Of a stretch of 15,072 nt of DNA, positions 1 to 5,600 are shown in pieces. The stretch covers positions 1 to 15,072 of the forward strand of contig JBKQKS010000269.1 of the NCBI GenBank assembly GCA_052147395.1, read 5' to 3'. Origin of the DNA: Roseiarcus sp052147395 (GTDB taxonomy: Bacteria > Pseudomonadota > Alphaproteobacteria > Rhizobiales > Beijerinckiaceae). A model generated the notes under the pieces. It was not told where the DNA came from. It worked only from the letters and a program-made list of their open reading frames with translations, and searched no databases. Position numbers and translations under genes: made by a program. Every line of letters begins with the position of its first letter. Positions within the stretch are counted from its first letter, which is position 1.

Positions 1-282
1 GGTGACGAAGATCTTGCCGTCGCCGATTTTTCCGGTGCGCGCAGCGGTCATGATCGTCTCTATGACCTCTTGGGCCCGCTCCGCGGCGACCGCGACCTCG
101 ATGCGCGCCTTCGGATTGAAGTTCACGACATATTCGGCGCCGCGATAAATCTCGGTGTGGCCGTTCTGCCGCCCGTAGCCCTTGACCTCGGTGACGGTCA
201 TGCCACGCACGCCGATCTTGTCGAGCGCCACGCGCACGTCTTCGACCTCGAAGGGTTTGATGACGGCCACAATCAGCTTCAT
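1..282 (-). CDS. glnK: P-II nitrogen regulatory protein, GlnK/GlnB type (3' end beyond left edge)
   Basis: This trimeric cytosolic signal protein binds ATP/ADP and 2-oxoglutarate, reports nitrogen status, and acts on targets such as the ammonium channel AmtB and adenylyl/uridylyl-transferase systems. Ninety-four codons are present of the usual 112; the frame is still open at the edge, ending in the conserved GDGKIFV strand before the C-loop. Visible family marks are the MKLIVAVIKPF start, the T-loop GYGRQNGHTEIYRGAEY with Tyr51 (the uridylylation site in relatives), and Lys58, which contacts 2-oxoglutarate. The MKL start favours GlnK over GlnB, but GlnK versus GlnB cannot be settled without the downstream gene (amtB or glnA would decide it). 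The start is ATG with a GAGGAG ribosome site about 5 bases upstream. Position 40, nearly always Lys, is Asn here. I found no convincing sigma-54 promoter in the leader. Confidence 0.93.
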   Translation of the reverse strand, partial: MKLIVAVIKPFEVEDVRVALDKIGVRGMTVTEVKGYGRQNGHTEIYRGAEYVVNFNPKARIEVAVAAERAQEVIETIMTAARTGKIGDGKIFVT

Positions 283-403
283 GGGCTCCTCTCATGCACG
301 TAGCGAGGCGCCCAATTCACGAGCCGAGGCCCCCCGATCAGCACGCACGCTGGCGTAGCTGGAGGCAAAATGCACAAAACAAGGGCTAAGAAAAGCGAGA
401 ATT

Positions 404-656
404 GCTTATTCCAAAGGGCAATCGGGTGAATGGTCGCAATCCACTCCTAGGCCGTCATTGCGAGCGCAGCGAAGCAATCCAGCCCCTCCGCCCCCTTCGA
501 AACTCAGAAACTCACGCGCTATCCCCTGCCCGATAACCTGTGCTCGCGGCCCACTGGGCGTCACACGACGGCTGGATTGCTTCGCTCACGCTCGCAATGA
601 CGGTGGAAAAATTACGACCATTTCTTTCACCCGATTGCCCTGGCTTATTCCAAAGG
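404..656. repeat. Nested inverted-repeat element bounded by 14-bp direct repeats (MITE-like)
   Basis: The direct copies GCTTATTCCAAAGG lie at 404-417 and 643-656. Just inside them is an outer inverted repeat: AGGGCAATCGGGTGAA at 415-430 and its exact reverse complement at 626-641. The match continues inward as TGGTCGNAAT after a 5-base gap on one side. Inside that sits an inner inverted repeat of 33/34 bases (452-484 and 570-603) differing by one small indel; it carries CCGTCATTGCGAG and GAAGCAATCC, words I recognise from dispersed palindromic repeats of Rhizobiales genomes. The central loop (485-569) shows no structure or gene. The arrangement resembles a non-autonomous mobile element with terminal inverted repeats, or one repeat inserted in another. 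The rest of the gene-free stretch, 283-403, holds only the glnK leader with nothing further recognised. Confidence 0.75.
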
Positions 657-736
657 CATATCCTGCGGCGCAATGTCGCGCTTTCGCAGCGGGCCTCGGT
701 GAAGCCGGCTCAGATCGGCGCGCCGCCGTCGGCTGG

Positions 737-759
737 AGCCGGCCTCGCCGAGGCCGGCT
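737..759. repeat. Perfect 11-bp palindrome overlapping the btaB stop codon
   Basis: AGCCGGCCTCG and CGAGGCCGGCT pair perfectly around a single central C (748). The first bases of the btaB stop codon (758-760) lie inside the outer arm. A degraded copy of the same kind (CCTCGGTGAAGCCGGCTC) lies about 40 bases further from btaB, near 696-713. Such GC-rich palindromes are common dispersed repeats in this order. It could also act as a 3' hairpin protecting or ending the btaAB transcript, but no T-run follows on the minus strand, so it is not a textbook intrinsic terminator. Confidence 0.6.
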
Positions 760-1405
760 ACAAGGGCCGAAGCTCGCCGAGAAATGCGTAGCGCCGGTAG
801 AGGGCGTGGAACCCGGCGCGCAAACCACGTTCGCCGGCGAACGCGGCGAGCTCCTGCTCGAGCCGTTCGCGCGGATGGACCCCGAACCACGAGAGCCAGG
901 TCGTCAGCAGTGAACGGAGGCTCGGCGGCAGATCGCCGAAATCGCCGAAATCGACGATTTTCAACGCCCCGCCGGGCGCGACGACCGACATCGCCTGCGC
1001 CAGAGCTTCGCGCCACGGCGGAATCATCGACAACGCGTAGGAAATGTAGACGCGCTCGAACTTTTCGACCCCGAACAGAGCTTTGGGGTCGAAGCCCGTC
1101 GCATCGGCCTCACCCACCACGACCAGTCCCGACATGCGGGCGCGAACGATCTCTCTGCGCGCGGTCGCCAGCATCTGACTGGAAACGTCGAGCCCGTAGA
1201 ACCGCGCCAGGGGATAGCGCCCAGCCGCCACGATCAGATTGCGCCCGGTGCCGCAGCCGATCTCCAAAACCTTGGAGCCCGGCGGCGCATCGAGCTCGTC
1301 GATCAGCTCGTCGCGACCGAGCAGATAGAATTTGCGCGTGAAATCATATATGTGGCGCTGATGGTGGTACATCCGGTCCATCAGCGAGGCGGTTTCGGTC
1401 GTCAC
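758..1405 (-). CDS. btaB: BtaB, SAM:diacylglycerylhomoserine N-methyltransferase
   Basis: This enzyme adds three methyl groups from S-adenosylmethionine to the homoserine nitrogen of diacylglycerylhomoserine, giving the phosphorus-free betaine lipid DGTS. The protein has 215 residues, normal for the family. It has a class I methyltransferase fold: motif I VLEIGCGTGRN at about 46-56, then GLDVS at 71-75. The N-terminus, with YHHQRHIYDFTRKFYLLGRD at 13-32, is typical of BtaB rather than of general methyltransferases. The start is GTG directly after the btaA stop (TAA then GTG, no intervening base), so the two are one transcript and probably translationally coupled; the ribosome site is weak (GAGA). 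This N-terminus fits the Rhodobacter protein as I remember it. A generic SAM methyltransferase is the alternative, but the btaA neighbour makes that unlikely. Confidence 0.92.
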   Translation of the reverse strand: MTTETASLMDRMYHHQRHIYDFTRKFYLLGRDELIDELDAPPGSKVLEIGCGTGRNLIVAAGRYPLARFYGLDVSSQMLATARREIVRARMSGLVVVGEADATGFDPKALFGVEKFERVYISYALSMIPPWREALAQAMSVVAPGGALKIVDFGDFGDLPPSLRSLLTTWLSWFGVHPRERLEQELAAFAGERGLRAGFHALYRRYAFLGELRPL

Positions 1406-2644
1406 TTATCTCACGTAGAGATGGAAGGCGCCGTAGATCGACGAGCGGTCACGGGCGCCGAGTTCGCGCGACCGCTCCGCCTCGTAGCGGAATTTTGTCA
1501 AGATGTCTTCCGGAATTCGCCCCGGAAGCAACCGCTCGTCCGCCGCGGTGCGGAAAATGACCCGCGCGCCGGGCCGCGCCGTGCGCACGATCTCGCGCCA
1601 CAGCGCGGTGAGCGTGGCGTCGTTCATCCAATCCTGCGCATCGAGCAGCACATACGCGTCGAGGCTCGAGTCGGGCTCGGCGGCGAGACGATCGGTGAAC
1701 GACCCATGATACAGCCTCACCCTGCCCGCCCGGGCGCGGAGGGCGTCGAAATGCTGCGCCTGCAGATAGGGCGGCAGGCTCGGATCGTCGACATTGGCGT
1801 AGCGCCGTCCGAATGCCTGCCAGGCGAAGTAATTCTCGCTGACAGGGAAGTCGCAGGCGAGCCGCTCGACCCGCCGCTTCAGCACATTGGCGATGCCGTC
1901 GGGCCCATCGCCGGCGAGCGCGCGATATTGCGCCGGGGGAATGCCGAGCCCGTAGAGCGCGGACGGCCGGCGCGTCAGCCAGCGCACGAAGCCCTTCTCG
2001 AACAAGGGCGCGATTTCACGCTCGAAGGCGTGGCGCTGCTCGGCGAGCGTTGGCGCCGCGAGCACGGCGTCGAGCTTGGCGCCATAGAGTTTCGCCACCG
2101 CGTGGCCGGCGCCGATGAAGCGGCCGAGCAGGCCGTGGCGATAGAAATTGCGCGCGAAGGCGTCGATGCGCCGCCGTCCGGTGAGATCGCGGCCGTCCCA
2201 GTAAGCGCGCGCGACCGGATCGAGCCGCGGCCTCAGCTTTTCGTCGTAGAGCGCGATGTTGTCGCGAGAATTGGCGCGGCCGAAGAAAGTGAAAAAGTCG
2301 CGATGCGCATCGAAGGCGGCGAGCGCCGCGAGCTTGAGCCGGTTCAACGCGATATGGGCGCTATTGAGGTCGACCGCGATGATCTGGGCGGGATCGTCGA
2401 CGAGATAGGAGAGCACGTTGCAGCCGCCCGAGGCGATGGCGATGATGCGGTCCGTCGGCTTCAGCGCCAGCGCCTCGAGATCGACGACGGGGTCCTCCCA
2501 GATCTGGGGATAGACGAGCTGGCGGAACGCAAACGTGAACAGCCGCTCCTGCAAGCCGCGGCGCGACAGCGGCTTGTGTCGATGCACCGCCGCCTTCAAA
2601 CCTTTCGAGGTCGCGCGCTGCGCCGCCAGCCGGATATTCGCCAT
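1406..2644 (-). CDS. btaA: BtaA, SAM:diacylglycerol 3-amino-3-carboxypropyltransferase (DUF3419)
   Basis: BtaA moves the 3-amino-3-carboxypropyl group of S-adenosylmethionine to diacylglycerol, the first step of betaine lipid (DGTS) synthesis at the membrane. The protein has 412 residues, the usual size. Recognisable parts are the LVYPQIWEDP segment at about 43-52 that opens the DUF3419 domain, a SAM-binding-like IIAIASGGCNVLSYL followed by IIAVDLN at about 67-94, and near the C-terminus a second Rossmann-like stretch with LLDAQDWM. I chose ATG 2644 because it follows AGGGGGG at good spacing; the frame stays open 35 codons upstream, but that part runs over the Pho-box promoter and into a repeat. 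btaB follows without a gap. In Sinorhizobium and Rhodobacter the pair is induced by phosphate starvation, and the promoter here agrees. Confidence 0.94.
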   Translation of the reverse strand: MANIRLAAQRATSKGLKAAVHRHKPLSRRGLQERLFTFAFRQLVYPQIWEDPVVDLEALALKPTDRIIAIASGGCNVLSYLVDDPAQIIAVDLNSAHIALNRLKLAALAAFDAHRDFFTFFGRANSRDNIALYDEKLRPRLDPVARAYWDGRDLTGRRRIDAFARNFYRHGLLGRFIGAGHAVAKLYGAKLDAVLAAPTLAEQRHAFEREIAPLFEKGFVRWLTRRPSALYGLGIPPAQYRALAGDGPDGIANVLKRRVERLACDFPVSENYFAWQAFGRRYANVDDPSLPPYLQAQHFDALRARAGRVRLYHGSFTDRLAAEPDSSLDAYVLLDAQDWMNDATLTALWREIVRTARPGARVIFRTAADERLLPGRIPEDILTKFRYEAERSRELGARDRSSIYGAFHLYVR

Positions 2645-2675
2645 ATGGCCCCCCCTGATATTTGGATAGCTCGGG

Positions 2676-2709
2676 CCCATAGGCGAGTCTGATGACGGAA
2701 AGATGACGG
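2676..2709 (-). promoter_or_regulatory. PhoB-type promoter of btaAB: Pho box plus -10
   Basis: Read on the minus strand, 2709-2692 is CCGTCAT-CTTT-CCGTCAT: two identical 7-base units at an 11-base period, against the Pho-box consensus CTGTCAT-N4-CTGTCAT. Ten bases further downstream lies TATGGG (2681-2676), a reasonable -10 at the spacing used by PhoB-activated promoters, where the Pho box replaces the -35. The predicted transcript start is near 2669, about 25 bases before the btaA ATG. One base per unit differs from consensus (C for T at the second position). Orientation, spacing and the target gene all agree. Confidence 0.75.
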
Positions 2710-2718
2710 AGGCGCGGC

Positions 2719-2826
2719 TGGAGCAAATTGCGTTGCGTTGGCGCCGCAATTTGCTCTAGGCTTTTGATGTCGCGCGCTTTTTCTCGAAAAACCGGGTTCC
2801 GCTTGTTCGCGCGCGCTCTAGCGCGA
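2719..2826. repeat. Composite interspersed palindromic repeat
   Basis: Three dyads lie in a row between the btaAB promoter and the next gene. A 12-bp stem GAGCAAATTGCG / CGCAATTTGCTC (2721-2732 with 2745-2756) has a 12-base loop. TTTTTCTCGAAAAA lies at 2778-2791. CGCGCTCTAGCGCG lies at 2812-2825. The run with TCGCGCGCTTTTTCTCG and ACCGGGTTCC is one I recognise as a dispersed intergenic repeat of Rhizobiales. Its presence argues that the open frame upstream of 2878 is not coding. Confidence 0.65.
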
Positions 2827-2877
2827 TCGGGGCTGCTGCAGTACAGCGGACACAACGGATTTCAAGGGAACAGCGGC

Positions 2878-4380
2878 GTGTCCAGCTCGATCCGGGATTT
2901 CAGTCTGACGCGCCGCGAGCGGATCGACGGGCTGGCGACGTTCGCGCTCGTCGCCTTCGCGCTCGCGGTCGCGATCATCGCGGTGCTCGAGCGCGTGGGC
3001 GCGTCCGACGCCTTCGTCGAGGCGCTCGGGCCGCTCGCGGCGTTCGTCGCGCTCGGCGTCATCGGCTTGGCCAACCGCGCGGGGCGCCTCGCCGACTTCC
3101 TTTCTGCGCGCCGGATCGCGCCTGCGCTCTATGGCGGACTGGGCTTTGCCGCGACCGCCGCGGGCCTCGCGCTCGCGCTCGACAATGGCCAGAGCCTCGT
3201 CACCGTCCCGTTCGCGCTGGGCGTCGCGTTCGCCGGCCTGTTGCTCGCGCCGGCGATCCGCGCCGGCAACGTGAGCGCGGCGAGCGACGTGCTCGCGACG
3301 CGCTATCCGGGATGGCCGACGCGCGGCTTTTTCGCCCTCGCGGCTTTCGCCGTCGGAGTGCTGACGGCGACGGCGGGCTTCAGCCTCGCCAACCGTGCGC
3401 TCGCCGCGGCCTTCGACGGCAATCAGAGGCTGGCGACCGCGTTCGACGTCGTCGCGCTGGCCTTCACCCTGCTGCCCGGCGGCGCGCGCAGCGCGATCTG
3501 GTCGGACGCGGCCTGCGGCGGCGGCGCGCTGGTGATCGCGTTCTCCGGCGCCGCGCTCGCCGTGGTCGACCTGCCTGCGCCCTTCGTTCCGGTCGCGACC
3601 GAACTCGCCCGCTTTTCTGCGGACGCCGGGGCGCTGATCCGGGCGCCGGCCGGCGCGATTTCTTTGGCGGCCGCGCTCACCTTCTTCCTGCCGCTGACCT
3701 CGCCGGCGATGACCGCGGCGTCGGTCGGCGAGGCTTGGCGCATGGGGTTCGTCGGAACCGTGCTCGGGGCGCTCGGGCTCGCCGCGGCGGCGATGGCGCT
3801 GCCGCTGACGGCCGCCGCGCCGGGCGGCGCCGTTCACACCGCAACTTCGCTCGCCGCCGCGGCGACGTGGCTGCCGACGCTCGCACTTTCGCGCGCGGGG
3901 GTTCTCGTCGCGTCGCGTGCGGCCGGGCTCGACCTCACGCGCGCCTACTCGCGGCTGACGGTGCTTTCGAGCCGGCGCGTCGCCTTCAGCCGGCTCACGA
4001 TGCTGGCGACGATCGCGATCGCTCCCGCGGCGCTCAGCCGAGCCGCGCTGACCCCCGACCGCGCGCTGACGCTGGCGCTCGCGATCTCGCTCGCCTTGCT
4101 CGCCCCATCGCTGCTGCTGGGGCTGACGCTGCGCACGCGCGGCTCCTCGCTCACCGCCGCGGCGGCGCTCGCCGCGGCCATGCTGACCGCAGCGATGCGG
4201 ATTCAGTTCCAGGGCTCGAGCCTTTCCGGGCCGGGCGCGCTCGAGGCTGCGCTGTCGGCCGGCGCTATGGGTCTCGCCTGCGGCGCCGTCGTGGCGCTGG
4301 CGTTCCCCGAGCGCCGCGGCGCCGGCCGCCTGCCCGCCGCGGACCCGTTCGCCGAGACGCCGTTCGATACGGAGGCTTGA
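2878..4380 (+). CDS. Divergent sodium:solute-symporter-like multi-pass membrane protein
   Basis: This 500-residue protein is extremely hydrophobic, rich in Ala and Leu, and has about a dozen probable membrane segments. The N-terminal plan resembles the sodium:solute symporter (SSF) branch found in Rhizobiales: a short cytosolic lead, a membrane helix (about 19-36), a second helix (52-65), then DFLSARRIAPALYGG (73-87), aligning by eye with the family's DYFAAGRRVPAFYNG. After that helical spacing is kept but family residues are few; I cannot see the usual sodium-site residues, so transport and substrate are unknown. It may be a degenerate or repurposed paralogue. I chose GTG 2878 because AAGGGA lies 8 bases upstream and the residues before it are encoded by the repeat; an ATG at 2728 in the same frame is the alternative. 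It converges on hisN with 33 bases between stop codons. Confidence 0.75.
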   Translation: MSSSIRDFSLTRRERIDGLATFALVAFALAVAIIAVLERVGASDAFVEALGPLAAFVALGVIGLANRAGRLADFLSARRIAPALYGGLGFAATAAGLALALDNGQSLVTVPFALGVAFAGLLLAPAIRAGNVSAASDVLATRYPGWPTRGFFALAAFAVGVLTATAGFSLANRALAAAFDGNQRLATAFDVVALAFTLLPGGARSAIWSDAACGGGALVIAFSGAALAVVDLPAPFVPVATELARFSADAGALIRAPAGAISLAAALTFFLPLTSPAMTAASVGEAWRMGFVGTVLGALGLAAAAMALPLTAAAPGGAVHTATSLAAAATWLPTLALSRAGVLVASRAAGLDLTRAYSRLTVLSSRRVAFSRLTMLATIAIAPAALSRAALTPDRALTLALAISLALLAPSLLLGLTLRTRGSSLTAAAALAAAMLTAAMRIQFQGSSLSGPGALEAALSAGAMGLACGAVVALAFPERRGAGRLPAADPFAETPFDTEA

Positions 4381-4413
4381 GCCGCTGCGCGGGCCTCGAC
4401 GCGGCCGGCTGCC

Positions 4414-5232
4414 TCAGCTCCCGAGCCTGCCGAGCGCCGCCACGTGCAGCCGGGCATCGCCGGCGGCGACGATGCGGCCGCCCTTGGCCGCCTCCTCGCC
4501 TTCCCAGGTGGTGATCACGCCCCCTGCCCCCTCGACGATCGGAACCAGCGCGATGATGTCGTGCGGCTTCAGATTGGTCTCGATGACCATGTCGACGAAG
4601 CCTGCGGCGAGCGCGCAATAGGCGTAGCAGTCGCCGCCGTAGCGCACCAGCCGCGCGTCCGTCTCGATGGCCCGGTATTTCTCGCGGTCGGCGTCGTCAC
4701 GGATCAGCGCCGGGCTGGTCGTCATCACGGTCGCGGCGGCGAAGGAAGCGCAGGCGCGGGTGCGCAGGATCCTGGTCGCCCAGTCGGAGGGCGGCGCGTC
4801 GCCGCGGGTGACGCCGAGCGTGCGCAGCTTCGAGCGCTTGCCGTCGCCGGAATAGCGCTCGCGGGTGAAGGGCTGGCTCATCATGCCGTAGACCGGGCGG
4901 CCGCGATGGGTGAGGCCGATCAGCGTGCCCCAGGTCGGCAGGCCGGAAATGAAGCTCTTGGTGCCGTCGATCGGATCGAGCACCCAGACATATTCGGCGT
5001 CGACGCGCTCGGCGCCGTATTCCTCGCCGATCACGCCATGGGCGGGAAAGGTCTGCGCGATGAGCCGGCGCATCGCCGCCTCGGCGCCGCGGTCGGCCTC
5101 GGTGACGGGATCGAAAGCGCCGCCGCGCGACTTGTCTTCCGCGCCGATCGCACTGCGGAAGAACGGCAGGATCACCTCGGCGGAAACTTGCGCGAGCCTG
5201 TCCACGAACGCGGCGAAATCAACGGCGGTCAT
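4414..5232 (-). CDS. hisN: HisN-type histidinol-phosphatase (inositol monophosphatase superfamily)
   Basis: This is a Mg2+-dependent, Li+-sensitive-type phosphatase fold. The HisN branch removes phosphate from L-histidinol phosphate in histidine synthesis, in the cytosol. The protein has 272 residues, typical length. Metal-site motifs are complete: DPVTEAD (41-47), GEE (69-71), DPIDGTKSF (86-94) and a late Asp225 in LKPHDIIALVPIVEGAGG. That last stretch, in place of the WDVAAG common in inositol monophosphatases, is what points to HisN. The start is ATG with GAGGAGG 7 bases upstream. Its own promoter should lie in 5233-5330, divergent from the small RNA. Inositol-1-phosphatase (SuhB) or PAP phosphatase are the alternatives; neighbours include no other his gene, so the assignment rests on motifs. 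Confidence 0.87.
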   Translation of the reverse strand: MTAVDFAAFVDRLAQVSAEVILPFFRSAIGAEDKSRGGAFDPVTEADRGAEAAMRRLIAQTFPAHGVIGEEYGAERVDAEYVWVLDPIDGTKSFISGLPTWGTLIGLTHRGRPVYGMMSQPFTRERYSGDGKRSKLRTLGVTRGDAPPSDWATRILRTRACASFAAATVMTTSPALIRDDADREKYRAIETDARLVRYGGDCYAYCALAAGFVDMVIETNLKPHDIIALVPIVEGAGGVITTWEGEEAAKGGRIVAAGDARLHVAALGRLGS

Positions 5233-5265
5233 CGCCGACCCTCCTCGACAGCGCGAAAATGGCCG

Positions 5266-5281
5266 CTTTTGCCTGCAAAAG
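5266..5281. promoter_or_regulatory. Perfect dyad upstream of hisN
   Basis: CTTTTGC and GCAAAAG flank two central bases, 34 bases upstream of the hisN start. The position suits an operator or a leader hairpin of hisN. No regulator can be named from the sequence. Confidence 0.3.
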
Positions 5282-5339
5282 TTGCATGTCTGCTATGCAT
5301 GATAGCGATGGCTGAACCGACAATCGCCGAAAGGGCACA

Positions 5340-5362
5340 TGTAAACCATTGTCTGGCTTACA
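5340..5362. promoter_or_regulatory. 23-bp imperfect dyad in the hisN / sRNA intergenic region
   Basis: TGTAAACCA and TGGCTTACA form nine-base arms with one mismatch around TTGTC. It lies 108 bases upstream of hisN and 91 bases upstream of the predicted sRNA -35, so it could be an operator for either divergent promoter. GTATTTTT follows on the + strand, but the stem is too AT-rich and short to call a terminator. The rest of 5233-5450 shows nothing else. Confidence 0.3.
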
Positions 5363-5452
5363 GTATTTTTCAACTGGCATGTCAGGCCCCCTATTCGCCT
5401 GTGGCAAAAACGTTACATTCGCGCGCAACAGCGCCGGAACGCCGATAAATAC

Positions 5453-5481
5453 CTTGCATTCGATGCGGCGCAAGCCGATAT
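5453..5481 (+). promoter_or_regulatory. Predicted promoter of the small RNA
   Basis: CTTGCA (5453-5458), a 17-base spacer and CGATAT (5476-5481) fit the rhizobial housekeeping consensus CTTGAC-N17-CTATAT with one difference in each box. Transcription would start near 5488-5489, exactly at the base of the first hairpin of the RNA, which supports both calls. Confidence 0.6.
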
Positions 5482-5488
5482 TACCGCG

Positions 5489-5576
5489 GTGCGACACGAC
5501 CTGTCGCATATGCCCTCCTTGGGCGTTTCCTCCCTAGACTCAGGCCGCCGTGGCTTCATGGCGGCCTCCTTTTTTT
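5489..5576 (+). ncRNA. mmgR: suhB / alpha-r8 (MmgR) family trans-acting small RNA
   Basis: This RNA of about 88 bases has three hairpins. Hairpin 1 is TGCGACA / TGTCGCA (5490-5508). Hairpin 2 is GCCC / GGGC with TCCTT in the loop (5512-5524). Then comes the unpaired TTTCCTCCCT (5526-5535), the ten-base core I remember as invariant in the alpha-r8/MmgR family. The third hairpin is an intrinsic terminator. Both the loop and the core carry CCTCC, complementary to Shine-Dalgarno sequences, as expected of an sRNA that pairs with mRNA ribosome sites, probably with Hfq. In Sinorhizobium meliloti MmgR limits polyhydroxybutyrate accumulation and responds to nitrogen. The flanking genes (inositol-phosphatase family, N-formylglutamate amidohydrolase, then cpdR) match that locus. 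The family call rests on the core, shape and context; targets here are unknown. Confidence 0.83.
5542..5576 (+). terminator. Rho-independent terminator of the small RNA
   Basis: AGGCCGCCGTG (5542-5552) pairs with CATGGCGGCCT (5557-5567) around a GCTT tetraloop, with one G-U wobble, followed by CC and seven T (5570-5576). There is no + strand protein gene upstream, so the terminator itself reveals a non-coding transcript. No T-run exists on the other strand, so it is one-directional. Confidence 0.9.
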
Positions 5577-5600
5577 GTCTGGAAGGTCGTCGGGCGTCGC

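Noticed and set aside
283..403. Search for a sigma-54 promoter or NtrC sites before glnK
   Set aside because: No GG-N10-GC element fitting TGGCAC-N5-TTGC and no TGCACC-N5-GGTGCA site found on the minus strand.
784..1341. Long + strand open frame (185 codons) opposite btaB
   Set aside because: Arg/Ser/Pro-rich composition, no ribosome site, and it lies antisense to a clearly recognised methyltransferase; a GC-rich shadow.
1352..2692. 446-codon + strand frame opposite btaA
   Set aside because: Length alone is due to codon bias of btaA on the other strand; the product has no recognisable domain.
2818..3837. 339-codon minus-strand frame opposite the symporter-like gene
   Set aside because: Arg/Glu/Gly-rich low-complexity product typical of an antisense shadow of a membrane protein gene.
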